Positions 8,202 to 15,863 of a stretch of DNA of 52,055 bases are shown in pieces. Both the position numbers and the translations under genes were made by a program. The stretch covers positions 1 through 52,055 of IMG/VR virus record IMGVR_UViG_3300042908_001060; one strand, 5' to 3'. Position 1 is the stretch's first letter. Each line of letters begins with the position of its first letter. The stretch comes from a virus. Below the pieces are notes generated by a model. The model did no database searches. It worked only from the letters and a program-made list of their open reading frames with translations, and had not been told where the DNA came from.

Positions 8202-8798
8202 ATGATAGATAAATTAAATGGCAAATTGCCACAAGCTGTTTTAAATGAGCTTCCATTAGTAATGGAGAAGTTCGGTATTAGCAATCCTACGAGATTAGCT
8301 CACTTTTTGTCTCAAGTAGCTCATGAAAGTGGCAATTTCAAGTTTGTTAATGAAAACTTAAACTATGGGGCTAAAGGATTATTGGGTATATTTAAAAAGT
8401 ATTTCCCAACGGAAGCATTGGCTTTAGCTTATGAAAGAAAGCCTGAAAAGATAGCAAATAAGGTATATGCTAGTCGTATGGGTAACGGAGATGAGGCTTC
8501 AGGAGAAGGGTATAAATTTAGAGGGCGTGGGTATATCCAATTGACAGGTAAGGACAATTATAAGGCCTTTTCTGACTTTATTGGAGAAGATTGTGTGGCA
8601 AACCCTGATTTGGTAGCTACAAAATATCCTTTAACTTCTGCAGCATTTTTTTTCCATAAGAATAAATTGTGGGATATTTGCGATAAGGGACACTCTCACG
8701 ATGTAGTTACAGCCGTAACTAAGCGTGTAAATGGTGGAACTATTGGATTGGAAGATAGAATAAAACATTTTAATGAATACAATCATTTATTAGCATAA
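8202..8798 (+). CDS. GH19 endolysin (chitinase-like muramidase)
   Basis: A 198-residue single-domain glycoside hydrolase family 19 protein. Visible motifs are LAHFLSQVAHESGNF with the catalytic Glu42, the substrate loop FRGRGYIQLTGKDNY (107-121), and the C-terminal VTKRVNGGTIGLEDRIKHFN. Phage GH19 enzymes cut beta-1,4 bonds in peptidoglycan during lysis. No signal peptide is present, so it needs a holin; holin-like genes lie just upstream. Length fits phage GH19 endolysins. Confidence 0.92.
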   Translation: MIDKLNGKLPQAVLNELPLVMEKFGISNPTRLAHFLSQVAHESGNFKFVNENLNYGAKGLLGIFKKYFPTEALALAYERKPEKIANKVYASRMGNGDEASGEGYKFRGRGYIQLTGKDNYKAFSDFIGEDCVANPDLVATKYPLTSAAFFFHKNKLWDICDKGHSHDVVTAVTKRVNGGTIGLEDRIKHFNEYNHLLA

Positions 8799-8799
8799 T

Positions 8800-9255
8800 A
8801 TGGAAGGTACTAATATAGTAAAATCAACATTTGGCAAAACAAGTAGTTTCTTTTTAAAACTTGCAGCAATATCTACCGCAGCCCTTGCTGTTGTTAATGT
8901 TTATTCTTTTTATAGAAACAACATTTGGCATCCAAAAGTGGTAATAAATAGCATAGATTATGCAAATGGCGTTGCAAATCTTACCATTGATGGTAAAAAG
9001 TTTGTTTTGAGGGGAGATTCTACTTTCTTAATTAACTTTGATTGGGGAATTAGATTTGGCTTTACTTTCTTACCTGATGGGAAGAGGGTCTATGATAGAA
9101 TAGAAATTACCAAAAGAGGTATGGTTCATGAGGTAGTTAGAGAAGCAAATAGCCCTTCTAGCTTATCTTTTACAGGTTTTAATGAGCAAAATTATTGGAA
9201 TGATGCTTTTAATCAATATAGCTATTATGGGCCGACAGATAGCGTAAAAAGATAA
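8800..9255 (+). CDS. Single-pass membrane protein with beta-rich domain
   Basis: A 151-residue protein. A membrane helix at ~18-38 (FFLKLAAISTAALAVVNVY) is followed by a beta-rich soluble domain (VVINSIDYANGVANLTIDG, then KFVLRGDSTF) and a Tyr/Asn-rich end. It starts one base after the endolysin stop and is followed by a 66-base gap, so it may be the last gene of the lysis operon. Family not recognised. Confidence 0.5.
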   Translation: MEGTNIVKSTFGKTSSFFLKLAAISTAALAVVNVYSFYRNNIWHPKVVINSIDYANGVANLTIDGKKFVLRGDSTFLINFDWGIRFGFTFLPDGKRVYDRIEITKRGMVHEVVREANSPSSLSFTGFNEQNYWNDAFNQYSYYGPTDSVKR

Positions 9256-9321
9256 AAAAATTATGTATTTAATCAAAAAGTATTAATTTTAATCAATTAT
9301 TTAACTTTAAAAATAAAAAAA

Positions 9322-9432
9322 ATGGAAAACAAAAATTTAGTACCTGCTTTAGTAGGTTTTGCTATCAGCTTAGTTGGTGTTTACATCATCGTAAGAGTTG
9401 CTTCAGGAGCTTGGGCTTCAGGACAAAAATAA
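9322..9432 (+). CDS. 36-aa single-pass membrane peptide
   Basis: MENKNLVPALVGFAISLVGV starts a peptide that is almost entirely one membrane helix (residues 6-26), with a short polar tail ending SGQK. It follows an AT-rich leader of about 66 bases. Size and layout match the 35-residue peptide at 15700-15807 next to the capsid candidate, so both may be small virion-membrane peptides. Function unknown. Confidence 0.6.
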   Translation: MENKNLVPALVGFAISLVGVYIIVRVASGAWASGQK

Positions 9433-9442
9433 AATACAAAAT

Positions 9443-9562
9443 ATGGCAAAAGCAACAAAAAAGATAAGCGTAGCAGATATTGCGAAACTTGCAAAGAAAA
9501 TTAGGAAACCTAATGAGAAGTGGACTGATGCTATTAAAAGAGCAGCAGCACAATTAAAGTAA
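9443..9562 (+). CDS. 39-aa basic helical protein
   Basis: A short Lys/Ala-rich protein: MAKATKKISVADIAKLAKKI then RKPNEKWTDAIKRAAAQLK. It looks like a single amphipathic basic helix pair. The RK-x-NEKW-x-x-A-I-x-R-A pattern resembles short basic motifs repeated in large DNA-virus proteins. It could bind DNA as a condensing peptide, but nothing proves this. It sits between two likely virion membrane proteins. Confidence 0.5.
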   Translation: MAKATKKISVADIAKLAKKIRKPNEKWTDAIKRAAAQLK

Positions 9563-9568
9563 TTTAAC

Positions 9569-11254
9569 ATGGCAAAGAAGAATGTTGTAATCTTTGATGG
9601 GGAAGATAAATTTATCAACCCCAAAAAAGCTGTTTATAGTAAGACAAGAGGTCAAGCTAAAAAGTTTGAAAGCTTCAAATCTTTAAGAGCAAGTTTACAA
9701 GATGAAGAAAGACCTACTCGGTCATCTTCTGAAGAAGTAATGGATGCACCTTCTTATTCAGGTTCTGTTTATACACCTCCTGCTGTTGAAGCACAGCCTT
9801 CAAGTGGTGGTAGTTATGAACCTGCAGTAAGTCAAATTAAATCTACTGTAATAGATGATTATAGGCCTGTTCTACAAACACCTTCTTTTCAAGCTCCTGT
9901 AATAGAGAGCCCTGCAGAATTATTGAATAGATTTACTCCTGCTTCCTATGTAGAAGATGACAGAAAGAGTACCATGCCTATATATGAAGCTCCTGTTCAA
10001 GCTGTATTTCAACCAATTACTCAAGAGCCTCCTTATGTAGCACCTACTCCTATATTAGATGACAGAAAGAGTACCATGCCTATATATGAAGCTCCTGTTC
10101 AAGCTGTATTTCGCCCAACACCTGAAGAACCACCTGCTTATATAGCACCTACTCCTCAGTTGCCCATTAATCCTCGTTTAGATGATGTTTATGATGGCAA
10201 AAGACCACCAACAAGACCAACTCCTCCATCTGATTGGGAAAATCCTGATACGGGAATTGGATATAAAGGTGTTCAAAAACCAATTTTAGATGACAGATTA
10301 CCTAATGATGGTTTACCTATAGATAGAAATATTATAGTTGGGCCAAGTCCAAATCAGCCTATTTATACAGCACCTGTCCCTCCTATTAATGACAGCCCTG
10401 AAAGAAGTTGCCCTGCAGGAATGAGATTATATTTTGGTACATGTATTCCACAGGATGCTTCTATAAGAGATGATGATTTTCTTCCTAAGCGTGGAATACC
10501 TGATGAAAGAGTACCAATAACTCCATCAAATCCGTATCGCCCTAATCCTATTTACACAGCACCTGTTCCTCCTTTGCCTCCAAGAGGTAGAATAATAGAA
10601 GACCCTATGGGAGGCGGTGGTAGTCCTGTTATGGGAGGTCCTGAAATACCAAGACCAAATTGCCCAACAGGTTTTGTTTTTAATGCTACAACAGGAATAT
10701 GTACTCCAAAACCAATATTGGAAAAAGACCCAATACAAACACCAAGAACTACAAGTTCTACAACAACGACTACAACAAAAGTAGCAGCAGCAGTTCCAAC
10801 TACAAGTTCTACCACTACTACTACTACAAAAGCTGCAGTTGTAGATAAAACTTGTAATCCTCCTATGTATGCAGCTCCTAAATATTATAAGTGGGTAAGT
10901 AAAGGTAATTGTGCTTATGAATTAGTTGTGGATAATACACAATTAAAAGATGCTGCACCTGCTCCTGTATTACCTGCAACAGGTCAGCCAATAATAAATA
11001 TTAATTATCCTACAGGTGGATTAGGAACAATACCTACTAATTCTACATCTACAACAGTTCAAACTACTACTAAAAGTTTATTACCTTTAGAAGAAGATAG
11101 TGGTGGTGGAGCTGCAGGTGGCGGTGGTGGTGGAAGTCCATTCCCTGAAGAACCTGCTCCAATAGGTCCTGCACCAAAGAAAAATTATTTTTGGTGGTAT
11201 GTGGGTGGAGCTTTAGCAATATATTTACTAATGAAAAGGAAAAATAAACAATAA
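9569..11254 (+). CDS. Long proline/Thr-rich protein with C-terminal membrane anchor (561 aa)
   Basis: Residues 1-55 are basic. Residues ~60-370 are Pro-rich with repeated EAPVQAVF, YIAPTP and PIYTAPVPP units and two Cys-containing copies of CP-x-G-x-x (CPAGMRLYFGTC and CPTGFVFNATTGIC). These are followed by two SSTTTTTTK mucin-like stretches (~395-425), a Cys-containing domain (~430-475) and a Gly-rich hinge. A membrane helix with basic end (~542-561) closes the protein. It may be a membrane-tethered stalk crossing the capsid. Thr-rich linkers like these recur in the 26145 and 49422 proteins. Confidence 0.6.
   Translation: MAKKNVVIFDGEDKFINPKKAVYSKTRGQAKKFESFKSLRASLQDEERPTRSSSEEVMDAPSYSGSVYTPPAVEAQPSSGGSYEPAVSQIKSTVIDDYRPVLQTPSFQAPVIESPAELLNRFTPASYVEDDRKSTMPIYEAPVQAVFQPITQEPPYVAPTPILDDRKSTMPIYEAPVQAVFRPTPEEPPAYIAPTPQLPINPRLDDVYDGKRPPTRPTPPSDWENPDTGIGYKGVQKPILDDRLPNDGLPIDRNIIVGPSPNQPIYTAPVPPINDSPERSCPAGMRLYFGTCIPQDASIRDDDFLPKRGIPDERVPITPSNPYRPNPIYTAPVPPLPPRGRIIEDPMGGGGSPVMGGPEIPRPNCPTGFVFNATTGICTPKPILEKDPIQTPRTTSSTTTTTTKVAAAVPTTSSTTTTTTKAAVVDKTCNPPMYAAPKYYKWVSKGNCAYELVVDNTQLKDAAPAPVLPATGQPIININYPTGGLGTIPTNSTSTTVQTTTKSLLPLEEDSGGGAAGGGGGGSPFPEEPAPIGPAPKKNYFWWYVGGALAIYLLMKRKNKQ
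9956..10112 (+). repeat. Exact 55-bp direct repeat inside the proline-rich gene
   Basis: The segment 9956-10010 is identical to 10058-10112, 102 bp apart (34 codons), and encodes DDRKSTMPIYEAPVQAVF. Perfect identity at the DNA level suggests a recent in-frame duplication that lengthened the Pro-rich stalk. Confidence 0.85.
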
Positions 11255-11652
11255 TGGAACAAAATATAACTCCTCAATCTGCACCTCCTCCTATGGTAGC
11301 TCCTGCAGCACCTATGGCCGCAGGTGGTCAACCTCCAATGGCAAGTCCTGCTATGGCGGCTGCACCCCCATTTGAAGAAGGTGGTGCCGTTGTAAATAAA
11401 GGTGGTGGTATCAAAGAATGGTTTAGTGATATTAATATAGTTGATGTTACTGTAAGTGCTTTTATTGTAGGAGCAGTATTGTATACTGTTCATTATTATA
11501 AATTTATGATGATGTTGGAAAAATCAGGTTATGCTGATTTGAGTGCTAGAATAGCAAAATTACAAAGCGGTATTGATGCTCAAAAAGCTGAAATGAACGC
11601 TGCAGGTAGACTTGAGAAAAGTCGCAAAAGACCTGTAATGAGATTAGGATAA
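11254..11652 (+). CDS. Pro/Met/Ala-rich single-pass membrane protein
   Basis: A 132-residue protein. Residues 1-45 are Pro/Ala/Met-rich, followed by a GG linker (FEEGGAVVNKGGG). A membrane helix is at ~70-85 (VTVSAFIVGAVLYTVHYY), and a coiled-coil tail ends basic (KSRKRPVMRLG). The start overlaps the upstream stop (TAATG). The GG linker recalls those in the 93-3596 proteins. Function unknown. Confidence 0.5.
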   Translation: MEQNITPQSAPPPMVAPAAPMAAGGQPPMASPAMAAAPPFEEGGAVVNKGGGIKEWFSDINIVDVTVSAFIVGAVLYTVHYYKFMMMLEKSGYADLSARIAKLQSGIDAQKAEMNAAGRLEKSRKRPVMRLG

Positions 11653-11668
11653 AAAACAACCATAAAAT

Positions 11669-12313
11669 ATGTTAGATTCAATTCAATGGGGAAATCCTCT
11701 CCAAAAACATCTTCCGTACCTAGAAAAGGATGATATATCTTTTTTAGAGAAATATTATGAACAATTTATAAAATTTAGTTTCCCCAAAAACACATCAAAA
11801 GCGACAAGGGAAGAGCTGAATTTACTAGTTGATAATATTGAAATAGCCAAGTCAAACCCTGACTATTTAAAAAGGTACAAAAGTTATGATTCCTTAATCA
11901 AAACATTCGGAGATGTTATTATTGAGCAAGATTTAGGAGAGAAAGGGGCAGATTTAGTTGATAGGCTTTTTGATGATACTCTCCCTTTAATTCTAAAGTT
12001 AAAATTCTTTTTTCAAAGACCTAGACCATATCAGTTGGGACTAGCCTATAAGCTGAAATTATTTCCTTTTGGCTCTCCCTCAGCAGATTCGCCATCTTAC
12101 CCTTCAGGTCATTGTATACAAGCAGCATTAATATGTTATGTTTTGGGTAACCATTTCCCTGAAAAATTTGACTATTTTCAGAATCTTGCAAAAGATATAG
12201 AATATAGTAGAATATTTTTAGGAGTACATTATCCCTCAGACAATGATTTTTCTTTATATATAGTTGATACCATAATAAAAGACAAGGAATTTAAGGCGAA
12301 ATATGGTTTATAA
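11669..12313 (+). CDS. PAP2-superfamily phosphatase
   Basis: A 214-residue protein with the full PAP2/vanadium-haloperoxidase signature. Motif 1 has Lys112, six residues, then RP at 119-120. Motif 2 is PSGH (145-148). Motif 3 is SR (180-181) with His187 and Asp191 (SRIFLGVHYPSD). Such enzymes remove phosphate from lipids, sugars or nucleotides. No strong membrane helices are present, as in soluble class A acid phosphatases. It is preceded by an ACAACCATAAAAT leader. The substrate is unknown; lipid remodelling for a viral membrane is one possibility. Confidence 0.85.
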   Translation: MLDSIQWGNPLQKHLPYLEKDDISFLEKYYEQFIKFSFPKNTSKATREELNLLVDNIEIAKSNPDYLKRYKSYDSLIKTFGDVIIEQDLGEKGADLVDRLFDDTLPLILKLKFFFQRPRPYQLGLAYKLKLFPFGSPSADSPSYPSGHCIQAALICYVLGNHFPEKFDYFQNLAKDIEYSRIFLGVHYPSDNDFSLYIVDTIIKDKEFKAKYGL

Positions 12314-12720
12314 TGGAATTATCAGCTTCTTCCAACGCAAATCAAAGACAAACCTATAAAGGTTGGGTAACAATAGACAACAAAAGATATTATTATAAAA
12401 GTCTTTGGGAGTATAGGTATGCTATGTATTTAGACCTTATGAAAAGACACAATCATATAATTGATTGGTTTTATGAGCCCCATACATTTTATTTTGAAGG
12501 AATTAAAAGAGGTACAACTAACTATAAGCCCGATTTTAAAGTAATTTTCCCAAGTGGAAATGAAGAGTGGATTGAGGTTAAAGGTTACATGGATGCTAAG
12601 TCTGCAACCAAAATAAAAAGGATGGCTAAATACTTCCCAAAAATTAAATTAAGGGTGATTGGAAGCGATTGGTTCAAGTCTAATGCCTTAATGTTAAAAA
12701 AAGTTATAAAAAATTGGTAG
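12313..12720 (+). CDS. PD-(D/E)XK nuclease, DUF1064-like
   Basis: A 135-residue protein. Glu33 in KSLWEYRYAMYL is the N-terminal acidic residue. YEPHTFYFEG is followed by YKPDFKVIFPSG (Asp74) and WIEVKGYMD (Glu88, Lys90), giving the E...PD...EVK core of the restriction-endonuclease-like fold. Phage DUF1064 proteins share this order and length and are thought to process DNA intermediates, for example as Holliday-junction or recombination nucleases. It starts in a TAATG overlap with the PAP2 gene. Confidence 0.75.
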   Translation: MELSASSNANQRQTYKGWVTIDNKRYYYKSLWEYRYAMYLDLMKRHNHIIDWFYEPHTFYFEGIKRGTTNYKPDFKVIFPSGNEEWIEVKGYMDAKSATKIKRMAKYFPKIKLRVIGSDWFKSNALMLKKVIKNW

Positions 12721-12738
12721 AAAAACTATAATTATACA

Positions 12739-12765
12739 TATATTTACAATGTGTAAAATTATACA
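12739..12765 (+). promoter_or_regulatory. Candidate promoter ahead of the DnaA-like gene
   Basis: The gap 12721-12765 contains TATATTTACAAT (12739-12750), found identically at 45517-45528 in the divergent gap before the DUF6165 gene. TGTAAAATTATAC follows at 12752, and a near copy (TGTAAAATTGTAC) lies at 46419-46431. TATATTTA fits the Bacteroidota -7 box TAnnTTTG except for the last base. This is the first gap over 40 bases since 9321. Confidence 0.4.
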
Positions 12766-13197
12766 ATGAACCAACAAAATGAAATTATATTACTTGAAGA
12801 GTTGATTTCTATAGTCAAAAACAAAGGATATACTAAAACTATCAATATTCTTAAAAAGAATAACACATCTTTTTTTGAGCTAGATAATCCCTACGATAAA
12901 TTTGTTGTTAATCTAATTGCTGATACTTTTGAAATAAACTCAAATGATTTATTACAAAGCAGGTACAGCAGAGGCAATATGAAATATGCTATAGGCTTCT
13001 GTGTATATTATTTATATCAAGAGAAGACCCTCGGCTACATAGGTAAAAATATATTTAAGGATAAGAATTTAACTTTGTTATCAAGATATAGACAAATGAT
13101 ATTTGAGTTAACTAAAAAGGATTTACCTTATTACGAAATAAAAGAAGATTTAGATAAAAAAATAGAAAATTTTAAACTTAAAAATAAAGTTAAATGA
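12766..13197 (+). CDS. DnaA domain-IV-like DNA-binding protein
   Basis: A 143-residue protein. Residues ~48-115 resemble the helix-turn-helix DnaA C-terminal domain: ADTFEINSNDLLQ, SRGNMKYAIGFCVYYLYQE, KTLGYIGKNIF, then LLSRYRQMIFEL. The basic signature of cellular DnaA (GGRDHSTV) is degenerate here (FKDKNLTLLSRY). It has no AAA+ domain. Similar stand-alone domains occur in phages and may act as regulators or origin binders. It has its own upstream gap with a promoter candidate; its stop overlaps the next start. Confidence 0.5.
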   Translation: MNQQNEIILLEELISIVKNKGYTKTINILKKNNTSFFELDNPYDKFVVNLIADTFEINSNDLLQSRYSRGNMKYAIGFCVYYLYQEKTLGYIGKNIFKDKNLTLLSRYRQMIFELTKKDLPYYEIKEDLDKKIENFKLKNKVK

Positions 13198-14348
13198 GTA
13201 CTGAGCAAAACATAACCAATGAAGAAGTAAAACCAACCCCTTCTCCTTCCAATTATAATCCATTCTTGCAGTCAGTTAATGAAAAGCCATATTCTCAAAT
13301 GAATGTTGGTGTTACTCAAGAACAAATGAGTGGTGCTATTCCTGAACCAACCTTTTCTCCGCATACTATAGATTCAAATGAGAATCCATATAATATGTTG
13401 AATGGAGATGGCATACCTAGTGGAGGTGGAAATCAAAAAAGAGAGTCAGCACCTTTTAATCCAATGATGAATGATGTTCCTGATGGAGATAAGAAAATGG
13501 GAGCACAGCACATGGCTAAATTGTTGGTTGATGGTTATGAGCAATTACATGTTTTTGGTAATAAAGCTTTACAAGTTCCTGAAAGAAAAATTAGAAAATT
13601 AGAGAAAGAAGGTCTAATAGATTTATCTATTCCTATTCCTTATGAATATGGAAAGACTATTACTGCAGGAGAGTTTTTACAAGATTTTAACGAGCAAAAC
13701 AAAGATGCTTTAACGGTATCAAAAGAATTTAAAAAAGAAGTTACTCCTGTATTAACTAGAGTATTAGAGAAAAGAGGTGCAGGTTTAACAGATGAACAAT
13801 ATTTAGGTTATTTAGTTGGAAAGGATTTAGTTGTTAAGCTAGTTATTGTAGCACAATTGCGTACTACTATGAATGACATGATTAATGTTATCAAAGATTA
13901 CACAGAAGCAACTAGAGGAGGTGGCGGTGTTCCTCCACAGCCTCAAGCCCCTACTCCGCAACCTCAAGCTCCTACTCCAACGGCTCCTCAACCTATGTAT
14001 CAAGAGCCTGACCATTCAGCACCTGATTTTAACTTTCAAGATAATGAAGTTGTAATGAATAGTACAGTACAACAAATGAAAGTTCCAAGTACAGGCAAAG
14101 CAAGAGTTATTGCACAGATTGAAAAAGAGAAAAAATGGAAGAAAGATGCAGAGTCTGCAAGTGGAGGTTCTTCATACGAACAAGCTATGAGAGATAGAAA
14201 GAACGCAGGTAAGAGAGGTAGAAAAAAGGCTAAAGATTATATACAAGAGGTTCAAATGGATGAAGAACAAATAGCTGAAGCTATTATTTTAAATGAAACT
14301 TTGAATCAGCCAAAGAAAGAAAAAGACCCTTACGCTGATTTAGATTAA
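13194..14348 (+). CDS. Unknown 384-aa protein upstream of the packaging ATPase
   Basis: Residues 1-95 are disordered and rich in Asn/Pro/Ser. Residues ~98-225 form a helical domain (MAKLLVDGYEQLHVFGNKAL, KLEKEGLIDLSIPIPYEYGK). Residues ~228-262 are a Pro/Gln linker with repeated PQPQAPTP. The C-terminus is highly charged with a Lys/Arg patch (KNAGKRGRKKAKDYIQE) and an acidic end. No membrane helix is present. It is two genes ahead of the ATPase in the same operon, so a role in packaging or assembly is reasonable but unproven. Confidence 0.55.
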   Translation: MSTEQNITNEEVKPTPSPSNYNPFLQSVNEKPYSQMNVGVTQEQMSGAIPEPTFSPHTIDSNENPYNMLNGDGIPSGGGNQKRESAPFNPMMNDVPDGDKKMGAQHMAKLLVDGYEQLHVFGNKALQVPERKIRKLEKEGLIDLSIPIPYEYGKTITAGEFLQDFNEQNKDALTVSKEFKKEVTPVLTRVLEKRGAGLTDEQYLGYLVGKDLVVKLVIVAQLRTTMNDMINVIKDYTEATRGGGGVPPQPQAPTPQPQAPTPTAPQPMYQEPDHSAPDFNFQDNEVVMNSTVQQMKVPSTGKARVIAQIEKEKKWKKDAESASGGSSYEQAMRDRKNAGKRGRKKAKDYIQEVQMDEEQIAEAIILNETLNQPKKEKDPYADLD

Positions 14349-14349
14349 T

Positions 14350-14634
14350 ATGAAAGTAAAAAGTCCATATTGGATTGAATTTAAAAAAACAATAATCTCT
14401 TTCATAAAAATATTTGAAAAGGAGACAACTAAATTTGAGTTTCCTATTTATGAAGAAGAAGACTTTACTATGCTCGTAGAAGAGTGTGAGGTATTTCCTG
14501 TGTTTACTAAAAAAGAAGATTTTTTAAAAGTTGAATATGACTTTAGCTTTTGTGATACAGTTATAAGAACTTTAAGTTTTTCTAAATATTTAGATGCTGT
14601 TAGAATTGAAATTACTTTAAAAGAAAAACATTAA
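14350..14634 (+). CDS. Unknown 94-aa acidic protein
   Basis: A compact, soluble-looking protein rich in Glu, Lys and Phe, with no membrane helix or recognised motif. It starts one base after the stop of the 384-residue protein and ends 5 bases before the ATPase. The tight spacing suggests it is co-translated with the packaging genes. Confidence 0.5.
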   Translation: MKVKSPYWIEFKKTIISFIKIFEKETTKFEFPIYEEEDFTMLVEECEVFPVFTKKEDFLKVEYDFSFCDTVIRTLSFSKYLDAVRIEITLKEKH

Positions 14635-14639
14635 ATATT

Positions 14640-15461
14640 ATGGGAAGAGAACCAATGCTCATGGCAGCCTGTGGAAAGAAAGGTGTAGGTAAAAGCTATC
14701 AGCACATGATTCTTATGCAACAGTATGTTCAAGGAGATTATTATAATGGTGTTAAAGGTAGGAAATGTCTCATCATGGATGTTAACGATGAATATGGACA
14801 TGGAACCTATTATGTACAAGCAATATCTTTAAAAGATGTTCCTTTATTTTCAGTTCATCCAAATATTGAAATTAGAAGGATAAGACCATTTCATCCTAAT
14901 GGGACTAGAATGACCCTTGATGAATGGGCTCAAGCACTATTTTATGTTTTAAATAGATTTAGAAACGGTTTATTACTTATTGAGGATGTAAATAAATTTA
15001 TTGGAGACCATTTACCAAATGACTTAGTAGGTTCAATTGCAACTAATAGACATATAGGTTTAGATATAATTCTTTCTTATCAGTCTTTAGGTAGAATTAA
15101 TACTAAAATATGGGGTAATTTAAACCAATTAAGATTTCATAAGAATAATGAGAGTGTTGAAAGACATGCTTTAAAGTTTCCTGACAAAGCTGAATTTATG
15201 CGTATTGCAGAGATTATGGTTAATAATGAATATGCTAGAGGGAACGCAAGATTCTTTGTTTATGTTGATATGGATGAGTCTAAAATTAGAGGTAATATTA
15301 GTGATGATTTAAGAGAAGAAGCCCTAAATCAGTATATCAACGAGAATTACAATGCTTTATTAAAGCCATTTTTAGTTCAAAGAGAAGGTAATAGAAAGAA
15401 ACACACTTCAGATAGTGCTATTAAAGAAATTAAGCAGAGGCTAACTTCAGCCTATTTTTAG
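14640..15461 (+). CDS. FtsK/HerA-type P-loop ATPase, probable genome-packaging ATPase
   Basis: A 273-residue protein with Walker A GKKGVGKS (12-19), Walker B LLLIEDV (111-117, Glu115/Asp116) and a polar sensor in LSYQSLGR (Gln148). No nuclease domain is fused, so it is unlike large terminases. Size and motif order fit the A32-like/PRD1-type packaging ATPases of membrane-containing viruses; Zot-like ATPases of filamentous phages are the main alternative. It is the last gene before a strong terminator and lies 400 bases ahead of the capsid candidate, a neighbourhood typical of PRD1/PM2-like viruses. Confidence 0.75.
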   Translation: MGREPMLMAACGKKGVGKSYQHMILMQQYVQGDYYNGVKGRKCLIMDVNDEYGHGTYYVQAISLKDVPLFSVHPNIEIRRIRPFHPNGTRMTLDEWAQALFYVLNRFRNGLLLIEDVNKFIGDHLPNDLVGSIATNRHIGLDIILSYQSLGRINTKIWGNLNQLRFHKNNESVERHALKFPDKAEFMRIAEIMVNNEYARGNARFFVYVDMDESKIRGNISDDLREEALNQYINENYNALLKPFLVQREGNRKKHTSDSAIKEIKQRLTSAYF

Positions 15462-15500
15462 CTTTTTGCCTGTAAATCAGGCTTATACACCCATCTAAAC

Positions 15501-15536
15501 ACCCCTTTTCTACCCCCATAGGAAGGGGTTTTTTAA
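15501..15536 (+). terminator. Rho-independent terminator after the ATPase
   Basis: ACCCCTT (15501-15507) pairs with AAGGGGT (15523-15529) and is followed by a run of T. A smaller hairpin GCCTG-TAAAT-CAGGC (15468-15482) sits just after the ATPase stop. The gap 15462-15699 holds these plus a promoter and no gene. Confidence 0.75.
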
Positions 15537-15602
15537 TTTTCAGCAAATTGTATACATATAAAAGTAGCTATACAAAAAAGTTACAAAAAAGTAATTAATT
15601 TA

Positions 15603-15635
15603 TTTCTATTAATGCCTAGTAATTAACTAAATTTG
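15603..15635 (+). promoter_or_regulatory. Candidate promoter for the capsid operon
   Basis: TAAATTTG at 15628-15635 exactly matches the Bacteroidota -7 consensus TAnnTTTG. A weak TTTC at 15603-15606 sits at about the right distance for the -33 box TTTG. It lies between a terminator and the 35-residue membrane peptide/capsid candidate, where a strong late promoter is expected. The same octamer occurs at 16645 and 30440. Confidence 0.5.
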
Positions 15636-15699
15636 ATGTGTCAATGCTGAATCTGTATTCACAATGACATATTCTTTAAAAAAATTAAATACTATTAAG

Positions 15700-15807
15700 A
15701 TGAATTTCAAAGCAATCGCAGGACAATTACTTATCGTTGCAGGTGGTGTTGCTCTTTACATGTTGGCTATTAAGCCTATGTTAGACAAAGCTAATGTATC
15801 TAAGTAA
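15700..15807 (+). CDS. 35-aa membrane peptide next to the capsid candidate
   Basis: MNFKAIAGQLLIVAGGVALY begins a peptide with one membrane helix (~5-24) and a short basic tail ending NVSK. It is the first gene after the promoter at 15628 and is 56 bases before the capsid candidate, so it is probably highly expressed with it. It may be a small virion-membrane protein. Its Ala/Gly-rich helix resembles phage coat-like peptides in composition only. Confidence 0.6.
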   Translation: MNFKAIAGQLLIVAGGVALYMLAIKPMLDKANVSK

Positions 15808-15863
15808 TCAAAGAAGTAAATTGAATTAAAACCCAATTAATTAAAAATTAAAATTCATTCAAA

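Noticed and set aside
14640-15461. Zot-like filamentous phage assembly ATPase
   Set aside because: Not fully excluded, but there is no filamentous phage gene set, no membrane helix in the protein, and genome size is far too large.
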